A stretch of 64,000 nt of DNA, from contig NZ_CP020991.1 in NCBI RefSeq assembly GCF_002874775.1, positions 1,927,225-1,991,224 on the forward strand, written 5' to 3'. The notes below the pieces were generated by a model. The model saw only the letters and a program-made list of their open reading frames with translations, had not been told where the DNA came from and did no database searches. This stretch comes from Monoglobus pectinilyticus. GTDB taxonomy: Bacteria; Bacillota; Clostridia; Monoglobales; Monoglobaceae. Below are positions 17,323-27,025 of the stretch, in pieces. The number at the start of each line of letters is the position of its first letter. Position 1 is the stretch's first letter. Position numbers and translations under genes: made by a program.

Positions 17323-20300
17323 ATGAAATCCTTTAGAAGAACACTGGCTTTGGTATTAGCTGTTGCAATGGTTTTGACCACTTTCGGTATGACTGTTGTT
17401 TCAGCGGCACAGTACAATGATACAGAGGGACATTGGGCTGCAAGCTATATTGATACCTGGTCAGGGTATGGAGTTATTCAGGGCGACGGCGGCTATTTCA
17501 GACCGGACGACGCAATAACCCGCGCAGAGGTAGCGCAGGTGACTCAAAATGTAATAGGCTATATAGACAAGGCTAACAACAAATTTACAGATGTGTCAGT
17601 TTCAGATTGGTTTGCTGATGCAGTGCTGAGACTTGTTGCGGCCGGTACTCTCACCGGTAACGGAGACGGCACAATGACTCCGAATAATTATATGACTCGT
17701 GAAGAAGCAATGACAATGCTTGCCCGTGCATATGGTTTGACGGTTGAAAATTCTCAGGCCGGTATTACACAATACGCGGACTACCAAAATATCTCTGATT
17801 ATGCAACAGGATATGTCGGTGCAATGACAGCCGCAGGATATATCGGCGGTTATGAGGATGGAACCATACGTCCTAAAGATTATATATCAAGAGCAGAATT
17901 TGTTAAGATTATTGATAATATGATTAAGCTTTACATTACGGAGCCAGGTTCATACGGCCCTCAGTATGCCGGCGGAATAGTTATGATAAAGACGGGCGGC
18001 GTAACTTTGAATGGAATAGTCGCTCAGAGTATAGTTATTTCTCCTCAGGTGAGCGGAGATGTTACTATTACAGGTTCACAGGTTTCCGGCAGTGTTGTAA
18101 ATATGTCCAGAAACGCTAATGTGTCTTCAAATATAAGTAATGTTGTAACGCCAAACGCTACAGCAAAACCTGATAATACATATTTCAGACCCAATTCGGG
18201 CGGAAGCTCAGGCGGCAATGTTTCTCCGTCATCTGATGTTAAGCTTACGTTTTATGTGGATTCAAAACTTTATGCAACAAAGACTATAACAAAGAATACT
18301 TATTTGCAGAAATCAAACAGACCTGAGGAGCCGTCAAAACAGGGGTTTGACTTTGTTGGATGGTATTTGTCGCAGAATCTTGCAAATGACGCAGAAAATA
18401 ATGAAGCTTATGATTTTGACAGCAAGAGAATAACAAAATCTATGAAGTTTTATGCCGGATTTGTCAGCAACGGAAGTCCAACTGCTAATCCTGAACCAAC
18501 AGCAACTCCAAGTTATGAACTTGAGTCTGTTGAGATAGACGATCAACCTAACGTATATGTTGGCGATACATTGACAGCAAATGTGCTTCCGGAAGCAGCC
18601 AAAGAATATGTAGTTTATCAGTGGTATAGGGATATAAGCACCGAAGCTTTTGAACCTATAGAGGGTGCAGATTCTGAAACTTATAGTGTTCAGGAAGCGG
18701 ATCAAGGACATATTTTGATGGTAGTAGCTACTGCTGCAGCGCCGTACACCGGTGAAAAGTTTGCAGAATTAGCATATCCGGTTAAAATTAACGGTACAGC
18801 TTCAATAGAACCGCAAATTGTAACCATTGATTCAAACGATACAGAAGCATCAACTGTTATAAAATTTGCTGAAAAAGACAGTTTTGATGGTGTGAGTTTG
18901 TCCGATAAGCCATTGAGCAGCAATGATTATGTCTATAATTCTGATACAAATACATTGACAATAAATAAGGATTATTTGTCAGGATTACAAAATGGTGTTT
19001 ATGATTTTGTTATTAACACAACAAACACGGATAGTGATAATCCTGTATTTAGGGTAGTTATTGAGAATAGTGTTGTGCCAACAGCTGTTCCGGAACCGAC
19101 ATCAACGGTAAAGCCGGATGAACCGACAGCAGAGCCAACAGCAACGGCAAAACCGGAAGAACCAACGCCAATTCCAACAGCAACGGCAAAACCGGAAGAA
19201 CCAACACCAATTCCAACAGCAACAGCAAAACCGGAAGAGCCGACACCAACACCGACAGCAACAGAAAAGCCGGAAGAGCCAACACCGACACCGACAGCAA
19301 CAATTGGACCGGATGAGCCTACTGCTTCACCGACAATGGCTCCGACTCCTAATCCTGTTTATATGTCAACAGTTAGCGTAACTGGCGGAACGGCAGTTTT
19401 GAAACAGCCAAACGGAGAGCCGTATCCATTAGCTAAAGGTGTTAATTATAAAATTGATGGGACAAAAACATATCAGCCGGGCGAAGAAGTTTCAGTGGGT
19501 GAAAAGCTTAAGGTTACCTTTGGAACAGCTGATGATATAAAAGATAATGTGTTTAACACGGCTGTTGTTGAGCCTGTAATGATTGGAGGCGTAATTTATG
19601 ACGCGACATCTACAGGAACTCAGAATGCTAAGAATTATTCAAGTGCAGATAAAGGATCAAACGGAACCCCGGACAGTCCTCCAAACGGCGGTGCATTCTA
19701 TATCTTTAAGCCTGCTGCGGACGGACGTGTTGAAGTAGCTATAGGCTGGGGACAGACTAAGCCTCTCAGTGTAGTAAGAATTACGGAAAATGGTGTATCA
19801 GGTGAATACTTGACTGACGCTGTGAACGGAAAAGAATATAACCATTTAAATCCTCAAGGAGAGGGTACTCTTCAGACAACAGTAACATTTGATGTGACGA
19901 GCGGTGCTACATATTATTTGTTCCTTGATGGTTCAAAGCCGAATATTTATGGCTTCAGCTTTACTGAATTGCCGATAGACACAACAAAATATTTAGTACA
20001 GCAGGGCGCAGAAGTTGTTGTTGACGCAGTATCGGATGATGCGGCAAAATATCCAAATGTAAAAGTAGTGGCTGAGGATAAAACAGATATTGCAACGGCA
20101 GGCGGAAAGTTCATTATGCCTGGACAGAATGTTGATGTAAATGTTACGTTCGGTGATACTCCTGACCCAACAGAGCCTCCGGCAAGTCCTACGCCTACAG
20201 CTGATCATGATCAGCCTACACCGACAGTGGCTCCCGAGACACCAACTCCAGGACCGCCGACCATTCCTCCGGCTACATTTGAGCCAACCCAAACTCCCGG

Positions 20301-23300
20301 TCCTTCAGCGAATCCGGAAAATGTTTTAACTGTTGACGGTTCAAAGGATACAGATGAAGCTCAAAAAACTTTTAAGACTGTTTCCGAAGCTTTGGTATAT
20401 GCCGGAAAGCTAAACAATCATGCCAGCGAGGCGGACAGAATCGAAATCAATATTGTTCCGGGAACTTATCGTGAACAGCTTGATATAACTGTTCCTTATC
20501 TTACGATGCAGAAGATGGATGGCACAGAAGGCGATGTTCTGCTGACATGGTATTACGGTATCGGATACATGTACTACAGCGCAGATACAGACGGATATTA
20601 CAGCAAGGAAGCTTATGAGAGAAATAAGGCGCTTGGCAGAGACGCTCTTAATCAGGCAGTAGCAAGATGGGGATGTTCAACGCATTTGAATGCGGGCAAC
20701 TTCATTGGTAAAGATTTGATTTTTGAAAATTCATTTAACAGATATGTGACAGAAGAAGAAATTGATGACGGTGTTAAACCGGCACCGGTTGGAGGAGTTT
20801 ACAGCGACACCGGCGGTAAGCCTGAAAGAACTTTAGAAAGCGATGTATATAGCAGATCGTTTACTGAAAGAGCCGCTGCTATAGCGATAGAAGATAACGA
20901 TAAGGTTGAATTTTATAACTGTTCATTCAAGAGCAGTCAGGATACATTGTATTCAGGTTCTAAAGGAAGCCGTGTATATTTCAAGAACTGTACAATAGAG
21001 GGACAGACCGACTATATATTCGGCGGAAATACACTTGTGTTTGACAACTGTAACTTTAATTGGGCAGGATATTCAAAGAGCGGCGAGACAGCCGGCGGAC
21101 ATGTGACTGCCTGCAAGAATGCTTCTACTAAGTATGGATATTTGATGTGGGGCGGAAAAGTATCAGGTGCTTCTACAGCAAATGCTAATTTTGCTCAGGG
21201 TGATTTCGGAAGACCGTGGGGCGGTAAAGATTCACCAACAGCCGCAATAGGTGTTAAAATTGATAATATAACTGTTGGCGGAGCATCTAAGCCTGCTGTT
21301 ATGGATTCAGGATGGGGCAACTGGTCGACAGTTGCTAAAGAATCCGGATACTATGAATATGGTACGGTTGACGCTTCCGGCAATCCAATAAATCTTGATA
21401 AGAGAAATTGTCTCGTTCCGAACGAATGGGAAGTTCTCGCTATCAACCCTTATGATTATTTAATTAGAGAGGGCGATGACTGGGATCCAATGGCTGCAAA
21501 GACAATGTGGGGACCGGTAAAAGAGAAGATAAAGACATTAGAACTTCCTGAGAGCGACACAATCAAGAAATTGGATTCAGATTCATATGAGGTATCAGGT
21601 GACTTTACACTTCCTTCATTTATTGAAGGATTTGATGGTTATGATGTTCACTTTGAGTCTGAGAACGAGTATTTGAATATCAGTGAAAACGGCGAAGTTT
21701 CAGTTATAAGACCGGTTAGTGATACAATACCGGCTGAGATTACTGCTTATATCAGACGTTCTGATAATAAGCTTATCGGAACTTCCAAGACTATAAACAT
21801 AACTATTACTAGAGACCCGTCAATTGACCCGTCAGTGTTTAATGCGGCTATGCAGGCTGCAAAGGACGCTATTGATTCTAATTATCAGGAAAAAGCTGAA
21901 AACGGTGACGCTGTACTTGACAGAACTGTTGTTATTCCTGAAATAGATTCAACAGGTGACGTAGCCGTTAAAGTTTGGGCTGAATATTCAGGATTTATTA
22001 ATGATGACGGAACAATAATCAGAAACCCATACGGAGAAAGTAATGGAATAGGAAATGTAACTTATACTATCCAATGCGTAAAGGGGTCGACATTGCTCAA
22101 AGAAACGGTATCATATGATGTATCAATTCCCACGGATAAAGCTGATATATTGTATGCTGATTTTGAGAACAAGACGACGAAAATCGGCGGAAACTTGACA
22201 GCTATCGGAGGAGGAAATAACTCCGGATATGCAGTTACAAATCCGTCTGAGACAGCGTTTAATATTATGCCTTTAGCCGGTGGTATAGTTAAGGTTTCAT
22301 ACGATGTCTACGGAAACACATCCGGCATTGTAACGCTTAAAGACCAGGCGGGAGCGGATTATTTAGCAATTGTTCCTGAGGGTCTTGAAAGCGGAAAGTG
22401 GAATACAGTTGAAGCTGTTATTAATACAACTGATAATACTGTTAGTGTAACAGTAAACAGCGGAACCCCAACTGAAACTACCGCTAAGACAGAAATAACT
22501 GAGAGTAACAGAATAGCATCGATTTTATTTGCTGAAGGCACATATGACAATATTGCTGTAGCGGCAAATACTGATAAGTCAAAGGCTTATTCAACATTCT
22601 GGAAAGCTGACCCGTCAGAGGTAGGAACACCTCAGGGCACATACCTCATGAGAGGTCTTACTATCCTCTATTCACCGGATAAGCAAGGCAACGGCGGAAC
22701 AGTTGACGGCATAAACTTCCCAATGGGTCTGTCAAGCGGCTCAAATAACGGCTCTTGGTCAAACGGAGTTGTTCCTGACGGAAAGAACGGACTGAAGTTT
22801 GTTGCTCCCGGAGACGGAACATGGACAGTATATGCTTTACCAGGAAGCGGAAAGACTTTCTATATGGGAAATGCCGAGTCAAGCGTTAGTCTTCCGGGAA
22901 CCAATGTTGCTGTAAAACAAGATATAGCCGTTGAAAAGGGTAAAACATATTATGCAACAGTTGCCGGCTCAAAAGGAAACTTCCTCGGTTCTAAGTTTAC
23001 AGCAGCGGTTGAAGGTGAAGACGCTGTAGAAGTATATTTGACAGCTACTTGGGATTTCCAGAAAAACAATGGTTTTACGCAGGTTGTAAACGCTGGAGAA
23101 TCATATGATTATACAGTGAAAGATTCAGAGAATGCAGGCAAGACCATGACAATAAAAGCTGACACCGGAAAATTCGGCGGCTCAGACCATGGCGATTGGA
23201 TAGCAGTAAACCCAGAGGTTACTCTTACTGTTCCGGTTGTTAACGGAAGCGTTATAACTATGGGCGACACATATTATGGAACTGAGCAGTACACGATAAA

Positions 23301-26199
23301 CGGTGAAACATTTACAGGCGGTAATAAGTCGTATACTTATTATGGTTTAGAGAAAACAATTGATATTGTTTTGAAAGTTGGAGGATTTTATCGTTCTGTT
23401 TCAATTGTTTCACCTAAGTATCCGTCAACAGAAATACCAACGGCTAAGCCATCGATGGAAATAAATGGTATGATTACAGGATTGACAGCTGCTGACAGTT
23501 CTGCCGAAGGAATTAAACTCATTGGAAAAATGGGCGGCGAGCTGGTTGCTTTAGATATTAAAGACGGAAAGTTTACTACAACTCTTCAAGCGGGCAAGAG
23601 TATTGATGTTACCGGTATTTTAGGCGGAAGCAGCGCATATACAATTCCTGCTGACACGAAAATAACATCTGATAATGCTGCGCCAACTATAAACGCGGTT
23701 GCAGTTGTTGCTGAACCGGCAGCGGGAAGCAGAACATACAACTTTGGGGACGGCAGCATAGTTCCGCAGTCAACTGCAATTGGATTTGATACCTTAGTAG
23801 CTCCTGACGGACTGCTTACTTTCAGAAGCGTTAAGTTCCATGATACTCAGCATGGCGTTCAGCAGAGCGCAGGCGCAATGACAGTAGAGATTCCTGTTGC
23901 TGAAGGCAGCTCTGCAATCGTATTTAAAGGCTGTGCTTATGCTTCAGCAACAATTACAGCTTCTACTGAGGGAGTGGCTCCTGCTTCGGCTTCATTAAAG
24001 ACCGCTAACGATGGGGATTCAATTGAGTTTAACTATAGCGGTGAGGCTAAAACATTAGTATTTACTATTGACAGCGGTTCAATATATGTTCATGGCTTAT
24101 CTGTTACAACAAAAGACGCTTCAGAACCTACCGCAACACCTAACTTAAATAAGACGGTTACATTTAGTTTAGGAGAGACGGTTGCAGAGGGTGATGTTCC
24201 GGCGGCTGTTGAAATGGCGGCAGGTGCAGAGGTTGAAATTCCTGTAAACAGAACTGTTTATCTTGAAGGCAAGACATTAACAGGTTGGACTGACGGAACA
24301 ACAACTGTTGATGTTGGTTCAAAGTATACGGTTCAGGATGATGTGACATTAACACCTGTATTTGCTGATAATACAGCGTCTCTGTCAGGAACGGTTGTGT
24401 ATGATTTCCAGAGACAGAACGGAACACCTACAGTTCAGTGGCAGGGTGTTAGTAATTTCTTAGTATATCAAGCAGTAAGCGGATCCGACAAAATAGATGT
24501 GAAATTCGTAGTTGATACTACAAGCGGAAAGTTTGCTAATGGAAATTGGACAGATTGGGCACAGGTTAATACAGGAACTAAATTTACGGTTCCTGTAGTT
24601 GAGAATAGTGTTGTAACCGTTAATAGTATTTACTCAGAAGAGGGAACATACACGATTAATGGAGTAACAAAGACAGGTTCAAACCAGAGTGAAACAATGC
24701 TGGCGGCAGGAACGTGTGATATAGTTGCAGGAAGTCCAAGCGGAAGCTACTGGAAATCTGTTACTGTAACATATCCTGAATCTACAAATCCTACAGCAAC
24801 ACCTGGAGCAACAGATGACCCTGACGCAACGGTATCCCCTGAGCCAAGTATAACTCCTGAGCCGAGCGCAACTCCGGCTTCAAATAAGACTGTTACCTTT
24901 AGTTTGGGAGATACAGGAGCGGAAGGAGATGCACCGGACGCCATTGAAGAAGCGGTTGGTACAGAGGTTGAAATTCCTGTTAACAGAACAGTTTATCTTG
25001 AGGGCAAAACATTGACAGGCTGGACTGACGGAACAGATACTTTTGATATTGGTTCAAAGTATACGGTACAGGACGATGTGACATTAACACCTGTATTTGC
25101 TGAAAACACAGAAGCTCTGTCAGGAACGGTTGTATACGATTTCCAGAGACAAAATGGAGCACCTACAGTTCAGTGGCAGGGTGTTAATAAGTTTTTGGTA
25201 TATCAAGCTGTAAATGGTTCAGCTAAAATTGATGTGAAGTTCGCTGTTGATACAACAAACGGAAAGTTTGCTAATGCAAGCTGGACAGATTGGGCACAGG
25301 TTAATACAGGAACTAAGTTTACGGTTCCTGTAGCTGAGAATAGTGTTGTAACAGTTAACAATATTTACTCAGAAGAGGGAACATACACTATTAATGGAGT
25401 AACAAAGACCGGTTCAAACCAAAGTGAAACAGTGACGGCGGCAGGAACATGCGATATAGTTGCAGGCAATCCAAGCGGGAATTATTGGAGATCAATTACA
25501 GTAACATATCCTGAATCTTTAAGCCCAACAGAAGCTCCAACAGAAGCTCCGACCAATCCACCGGTTGAACCAATAAATTTCACACTTGATTTAACTGATA
25601 TACCTGTAGGTAATATAGCTAACGGAGAGACAGTTGCCGGTTTAAAGGCCGGGCTAGGAACTGCAGCAGAAGGCGATATATCTGTAGCTGAGGTTAATGG
25701 TGAAAAAGTTATTGAAGTGAAAGACGCAGCAGCAGGACAGAATAGTGTAACTTGGGAGGCTCCGAGCAATATTACTACAGGAGTTATCACAATAACAACT
25801 GAATTTACTGCTATAAATGAGAGCTCTGCGGCTGATATTAATTTCAATAGGGTAAATGGAAAGAATTTTGCTTATTTCCAAACCAAATTTGGAAGCACAA
25901 AATCAAAATTTTATTTAAATGCCGGAAACAAAGATGATAAACTAAAACTGACAAAAGATAAAAAATATAAGTTAGTATCTGTATTTGATTATAATACAAA
26001 TAATGTAACGATAACACTTTCCGAAGGGGATAATGTTTTGGCGAGTCATGACAGTGACACGGTCTCTGCGTTTACTGACCTTGCTGCACAGGGAGCGATT
26101 TCAAATATCATGATTTGTCAAACCGGAAACGGTTATACTGCCGGTACTGTTTCAGCTGACTTATATATAAATTCATTTACTGTTAGTCAGGAATTGTAG
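17323..26199 (+). CDS. Giant SLH-anchored CE8 pectin methylesterase with many accessory modules
   Basis: 2958 residues. Signal peptide (1-28) and three SLH repeats (29-205) are close in sequence to the upstream paralogue. Then come an InlB-like repeat (305-390), an Ig-like YQWYR domain (400-485), an X2-like domain (490-580), a PT linker (585-680), a beta module (683-880) and a second PT linker. The CE8 domain (about 1005-1390) has SSQDTLY (Q1206, D1207), QTDYIFGG (D1230) and GRPW (R1297). The C-terminal half has a LamG-like region (about 1600-1745), several related 'DFQ...KF...W...PV' beta modules, two of them a recent tandem copy 245 residues apart, and a final LamG-like domain. Most of the protein is thus probably carbohydrate-binding. 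AAGGAGGGG precedes the ATG. Confidence 0.92.
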   Translation: MKSFRRTLALVLAVAMVLTTFGMTVVSAAQYNDTEGHWAASYIDTWSGYGVIQGDGGYFRPDDAITRAEVAQVTQNVIGYIDKANNKFTDVSVSDWFADAVLRLVAAGTLTGNGDGTMTPNNYMTREEAMTMLARAYGLTVENSQAGITQYADYQNISDYATGYVGAMTAAGYIGGYEDGTIRPKDYISRAEFVKIIDNMIKLYITEPGSYGPQYAGGIVMIKTGGVTLNGIVAQSIVISPQVSGDVTITGSQVSGSVVNMSRNANVSSNISNVVTPNATAKPDNTYFRPNSGGSSGGNVSPSSDVKLTFYVDSKLYATKTITKNTYLQKSNRPEEPSKQGFDFVGWYLSQNLANDAENNEAYDFDSKRITKSMKFYAGFVSNGSPTANPEPTATPSYELESVEIDDQPNVYVGDTLTANVLPEAAKEYVVYQWYRDISTEAFEPIEGADSETYSVQEADQGHILMVVATAAAPYTGEKFAELAYPVKINGTASIEPQIVTIDSNDTEASTVIKFAEKDSFDGVSLSDKPLSSNDYVYNSDTNTLTINKDYLSGLQNGVYDFVINTTNTDSDNPVFRVVIENSVVPTAVPEPTSTVKPDEPTAEPTATAKPEEPTPIPTATAKPEEPTPIPTATAKPEEPTPTPTATEKPEEPTPTPTATIGPDEPTASPTMAPTPNPVYMSTVSVTGGTAVLKQPNGEPYPLAKGVNYKIDGTKTYQPGEEVSVGEKLKVTFGTADDIKDNVFNTAVVEPVMIGGVIYDATSTGTQNAKNYSSADKGSNGTPDSPPNGGAFYIFKPAADGRVEVAIGWGQTKPLSVVRITENGVSGEYLTDAVNGKEYNHLNPQGEGTLQTTVTFDVTSGATYYLFLDGSKPNIYGFSFTELPIDTTKYLVQQGAEVVVDAVSDDAAKYPNVKVVAEDKTDIATAGGKFIMPGQNVDVNVTFGDTPDPTEPPASPTPTADHDQPTPTVAPETPTPGPPTIPPATFEPTQTPGPSANPENVLTVDGSKDTDEAQKTFKTVSEALVYAGKLNNHASEADRIEINIVPGTYREQLDITVPYLTMQKMDGTEGDVLLTWYYGIGYMYYSADTDGYYSKEAYERNKALGRDALNQAVARWGCSTHLNAGNFIGKDLIFENSFNRYVTEEEIDDGVKPAPVGGVYSDTGGKPERTLESDVYSRSFTERAAAIAIEDNDKVEFYNCSFKSSQDTLYSGSKGSRVYFKNCTIEGQTDYIFGGNTLVFDNCNFNWAGYSKSGETAGGHVTACKNASTKYGYLMWGGKVSGASTANANFAQGDFGRPWGGKDSPTAAIGVKIDNITVGGASKPAVMDSGWGNWSTVAKESGYYEYGTVDASGNPINLDKRNCLVPNEWEVLAINPYDYLIREGDDWDPMAAKTMWGPVKEKIKTLELPESDTIKKLDSDSYEVSGDFTLPSFIEGFDGYDVHFESENEYLNISENGEVSVIRPVSDTIPAEITAYIRRSDNKLIGTSKTINITITRDPSIDPSVFNAAMQAAKDAIDSNYQEKAENGDAVLDRTVVIPEIDSTGDVAVKVWAEYSGFINDDGTIIRNPYGESNGIGNVTYTIQCVKGSTLLKETVSYDVSIPTDKADILYADFENKTTKIGGNLTAIGGGNNSGYAVTNPSETAFNIMPLAGGIVKVSYDVYGNTSGIVTLKDQAGADYLAIVPEGLESGKWNTVEAVINTTDNTVSVTVNSGTPTETTAKTEITESNRIASILFAEGTYDNIAVAANTDKSKAYSTFWKADPSEVGTPQGTYLMRGLTILYSPDKQGNGGTVDGINFPMGLSSGSNNGSWSNGVVPDGKNGLKFVAPGDGTWTVYALPGSGKTFYMGNAESSVSLPGTNVAVKQDIAVEKGKTYYATVAGSKGNFLGSKFTAAVEGEDAVEVYLTATWDFQKNNGFTQVVNAGESYDYTVKDSENAGKTMTIKADTGKFGGSDHGDWIAVNPEVTLTVPVVNGSVITMGDTYYGTEQYTINGETFTGGNKSYTYYGLEKTIDIVLKVGGFYRSVSIVSPKYPSTEIPTAKPSMEINGMITGLTAADSSAEGIKLIGKMGGELVALDIKDGKFTTTLQAGKSIDVTGILGGSSAYTIPADTKITSDNAAPTINAVAVVAEPAAGSRTYNFGDGSIVPQSTAIGFDTLVAPDGLLTFRSVKFHDTQHGVQQSAGAMTVEIPVAEGSSAIVFKGCAYASATITASTEGVAPASASLKTANDGDSIEFNYSGEAKTLVFTIDSGSIYVHGLSVTTKDASEPTATPNLNKTVTFSLGETVAEGDVPAAVEMAAGAEVEIPVNRTVYLEGKTLTGWTDGTTTVDVGSKYTVQDDVTLTPVFADNTASLSGTVVYDFQRQNGTPTVQWQGVSNFLVYQAVSGSDKIDVKFVVDTTSGKFANGNWTDWAQVNTGTKFTVPVVENSVVTVNSIYSEEGTYTINGVTKTGSNQSETMLAAGTCDIVAGSPSGSYWKSVTVTYPESTNPTATPGATDDPDATVSPEPSITPEPSATPASNKTVTFSLGDTGAEGDAPDAIEEAVGTEVEIPVNRTVYLEGKTLTGWTDGTDTFDIGSKYTVQDDVTLTPVFAENTEALSGTVVYDFQRQNGAPTVQWQGVNKFLVYQAVNGSAKIDVKFAVDTTNGKFANASWTDWAQVNTGTKFTVPVAENSVVTVNNIYSEEGTYTINGVTKTGSNQSETVTAAGTCDIVAGNPSGNYWRSITVTYPESLSPTEAPTEAPTNPPVEPINFTLDLTDIPVGNIANGETVAGLKAGLGTAAEGDISVAEVNGEKVIEVKDAAAGQNSVTWEAPSNITTGVITITTEFTAINESSAADINFNRVNGKNFAYFQTKFGSTKSKFYLNAGNKDDKLKLTKDKKYKLVSVFDYNTNNVTITLSEGDNVLASHDSDTVSAFTDLAAQGAISNIMICQTGNGYTAGTVSADLYINSFTVSQEL
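24145..25520 (+). repeat. In-frame tandem duplication of a ~210-residue module
   Basis: The segment beginning NKTVTFSLG at about 24148 recurs 735 bases (245 codons) later at about 24883. DNA identity is high and runs through VEIPVNRTVYLEGK, LTGWTDGT, YDFQRQNG and FTVPV to the end of the module. A short PT/Ser linker separates the copies. Confidence 0.9.
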
Positions 26200-26272
26200 T
26201 TTTTGTCGTTTGTTTTAAATAAAAAATATTTATAATAGAATAATTTATATGATATTAGCTATTATAATAAGT

Positions 26273-26308
26273 AAACCGTCAGAACTTTTATAGTTCTGAC
26301 GGTTTTTT
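26273..26308 (+). terminator. Terminator after the giant CE8 gene
   Basis: Perfect 13-bp stem AAACCGTCAGAAC / GTTCTGACGGTTT, 7-base loop, T-run. It lies about 75 bases after the stop. Confidence 0.92.
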
Positions 26309-26341
26309 ATTTGTGTTGCTTAATAACAGAAACGGAAGAAG

Positions 26342-26420
26342 GTTAAGGTGTAGGCGGACTGTCCAAATCTCTATGGATCACATCCGTTTTACAAGCGGAG
26401 TCACGCCTTCAATTCTTAAC
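26342..26420. ncRNA. Candidate structured RNA element (three-way-junction fold)
   Basis: A G/C-rich island in AT-rich DNA. Outer stem GTTAAG (26342-26347) / CTTAAC (26415-26420). Then GGCG-GACT (26353-26360) / AGTC-A-CGCC (26399-26407). Inside, two hairpins: GTCCA / TGGAT, and TCCG-loop-CGGA with a loop containing TTTACAA. The last resembles a tRNA-Val anticodon arm, but there is no D-arm or T-arm. Either strand could be transcribed, as no promoter is evident. Function unknown; it might be a decayed mobile-element end. Confidence 0.35.
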
Positions 26421-26476
26421 ATACAACATTTGTAATAAATAATTAAATAATTATTTTCTTATGTACGGCATTTAAA

Positions 26477-26635
26477 GTGAATATCGGTAGGGGGTGCTTG
26501 TGCACACCTCGTTAGGTGACTGCCATATCACGCGGAGCGTGAACATACATAAAAAAGTTTTTTAGAATCCAATTTAATTAAAAACTTTACCACGGCTGCG
26601 CGTCTTACGCGGCAGATTTCATCTGTATTGCGTAT
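26477..26635 (+). repeat. Single copy of the dispersed hairpin repeat
   Basis: Same order of blocks as the array at 6316-7145: GTGAATATCGGTAGGGG, a GTGC/GCAC hairpin, CACCTCGTTAGGTGA, CACGC-GGA-GCGTG, GAACATACATAAAAAAGTTT, an AT spacer, then CCACGGCTGCGCG, TTACGCGGCAGATTTCATCTG. It ends after the GGCAGAT/ATCTG hairpin, as does the last array unit. Confidence 0.8.
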
Positions 26636-26706
26636 TCAAATTATTATTTGCGCATTCATATTATTTACATTGCAGGCTAATCTAAACAAGTCACTTCTTT
26701 GTATTA

Positions 26707-26746
26707 CCCCATCCTTCAGGTGGGGGCATAGACATTGTAGGCAATG
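26707..26746 (+). other. Paired hairpins resembling an IS200/IS605-type end
   Basis: CCCCATC-CTTCA-GGTGGGG (26707-26725) followed by CATTG-TAGG-CAATG (26733-26746). Sequences of the form CCCCATCCTTCAGGTGGGG are familiar to me from ends of IS200/IS605/TnpB elements, but no transposase gene is present. Probably a remnant. This identification is from memory and unverified. Confidence 0.35.
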
Positions 26747-26786
26747 ACAAAACAAGATAACATGTATAACACACTTTTTTAAGAAG

Positions 26787-26812
26787 AGTGTGGCCACACC
26801 TACCGATGCTTA
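26787..26812 (-). repeat. Inverted fragment of the hairpin repeat
   Basis: Read on the minus strand this begins TAAGCATCGGTAGGTGTGG and continues CCACACT. It matches the opening of the repeat module (GAACATCGGCAGGGTGTG, AGCATCGGTAGGGTG) and includes a GTGTGGCCACAC palindrome. The surrounding 26636-26930 contains no gene. Confidence 0.45.
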
Positions 26813-26933
26813 CAAAACTACATTTTATATACTTTTTATTATCCCATAACTTGATTTATTACTTAAAATTGTAAGAATATAATGTTAAATATTTACAATG
26901 ATTATAAAAAGTATATATGATTTTTGCGCATTA

Positions 26934-26962
26934 TTGACAAGATGAATTCACTGTGTTATATT
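26934..26962 (+). promoter_or_regulatory. Promoter of the TIM44-like/SPFH operon
   Basis: TTGACA (26934-26939), 17-base spacer, TATATT (26957-26962). It lies about 60 bases upstream of the start codon. Confidence 0.65.
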
Positions 26963-27025
26963 GTATTAAGAGAAACAGATTATGCTTTATTATTTAGATA
27001 TTTCGAGTTTTAAAGGAGAAATATA

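Noticed and set aside
26342-26420. tRNA-Val gene
   Set aside because: An anticodon-like arm with TAC is present, but there is no D-arm, no proper T-arm spacing, no matching acceptor stem and no CCA.
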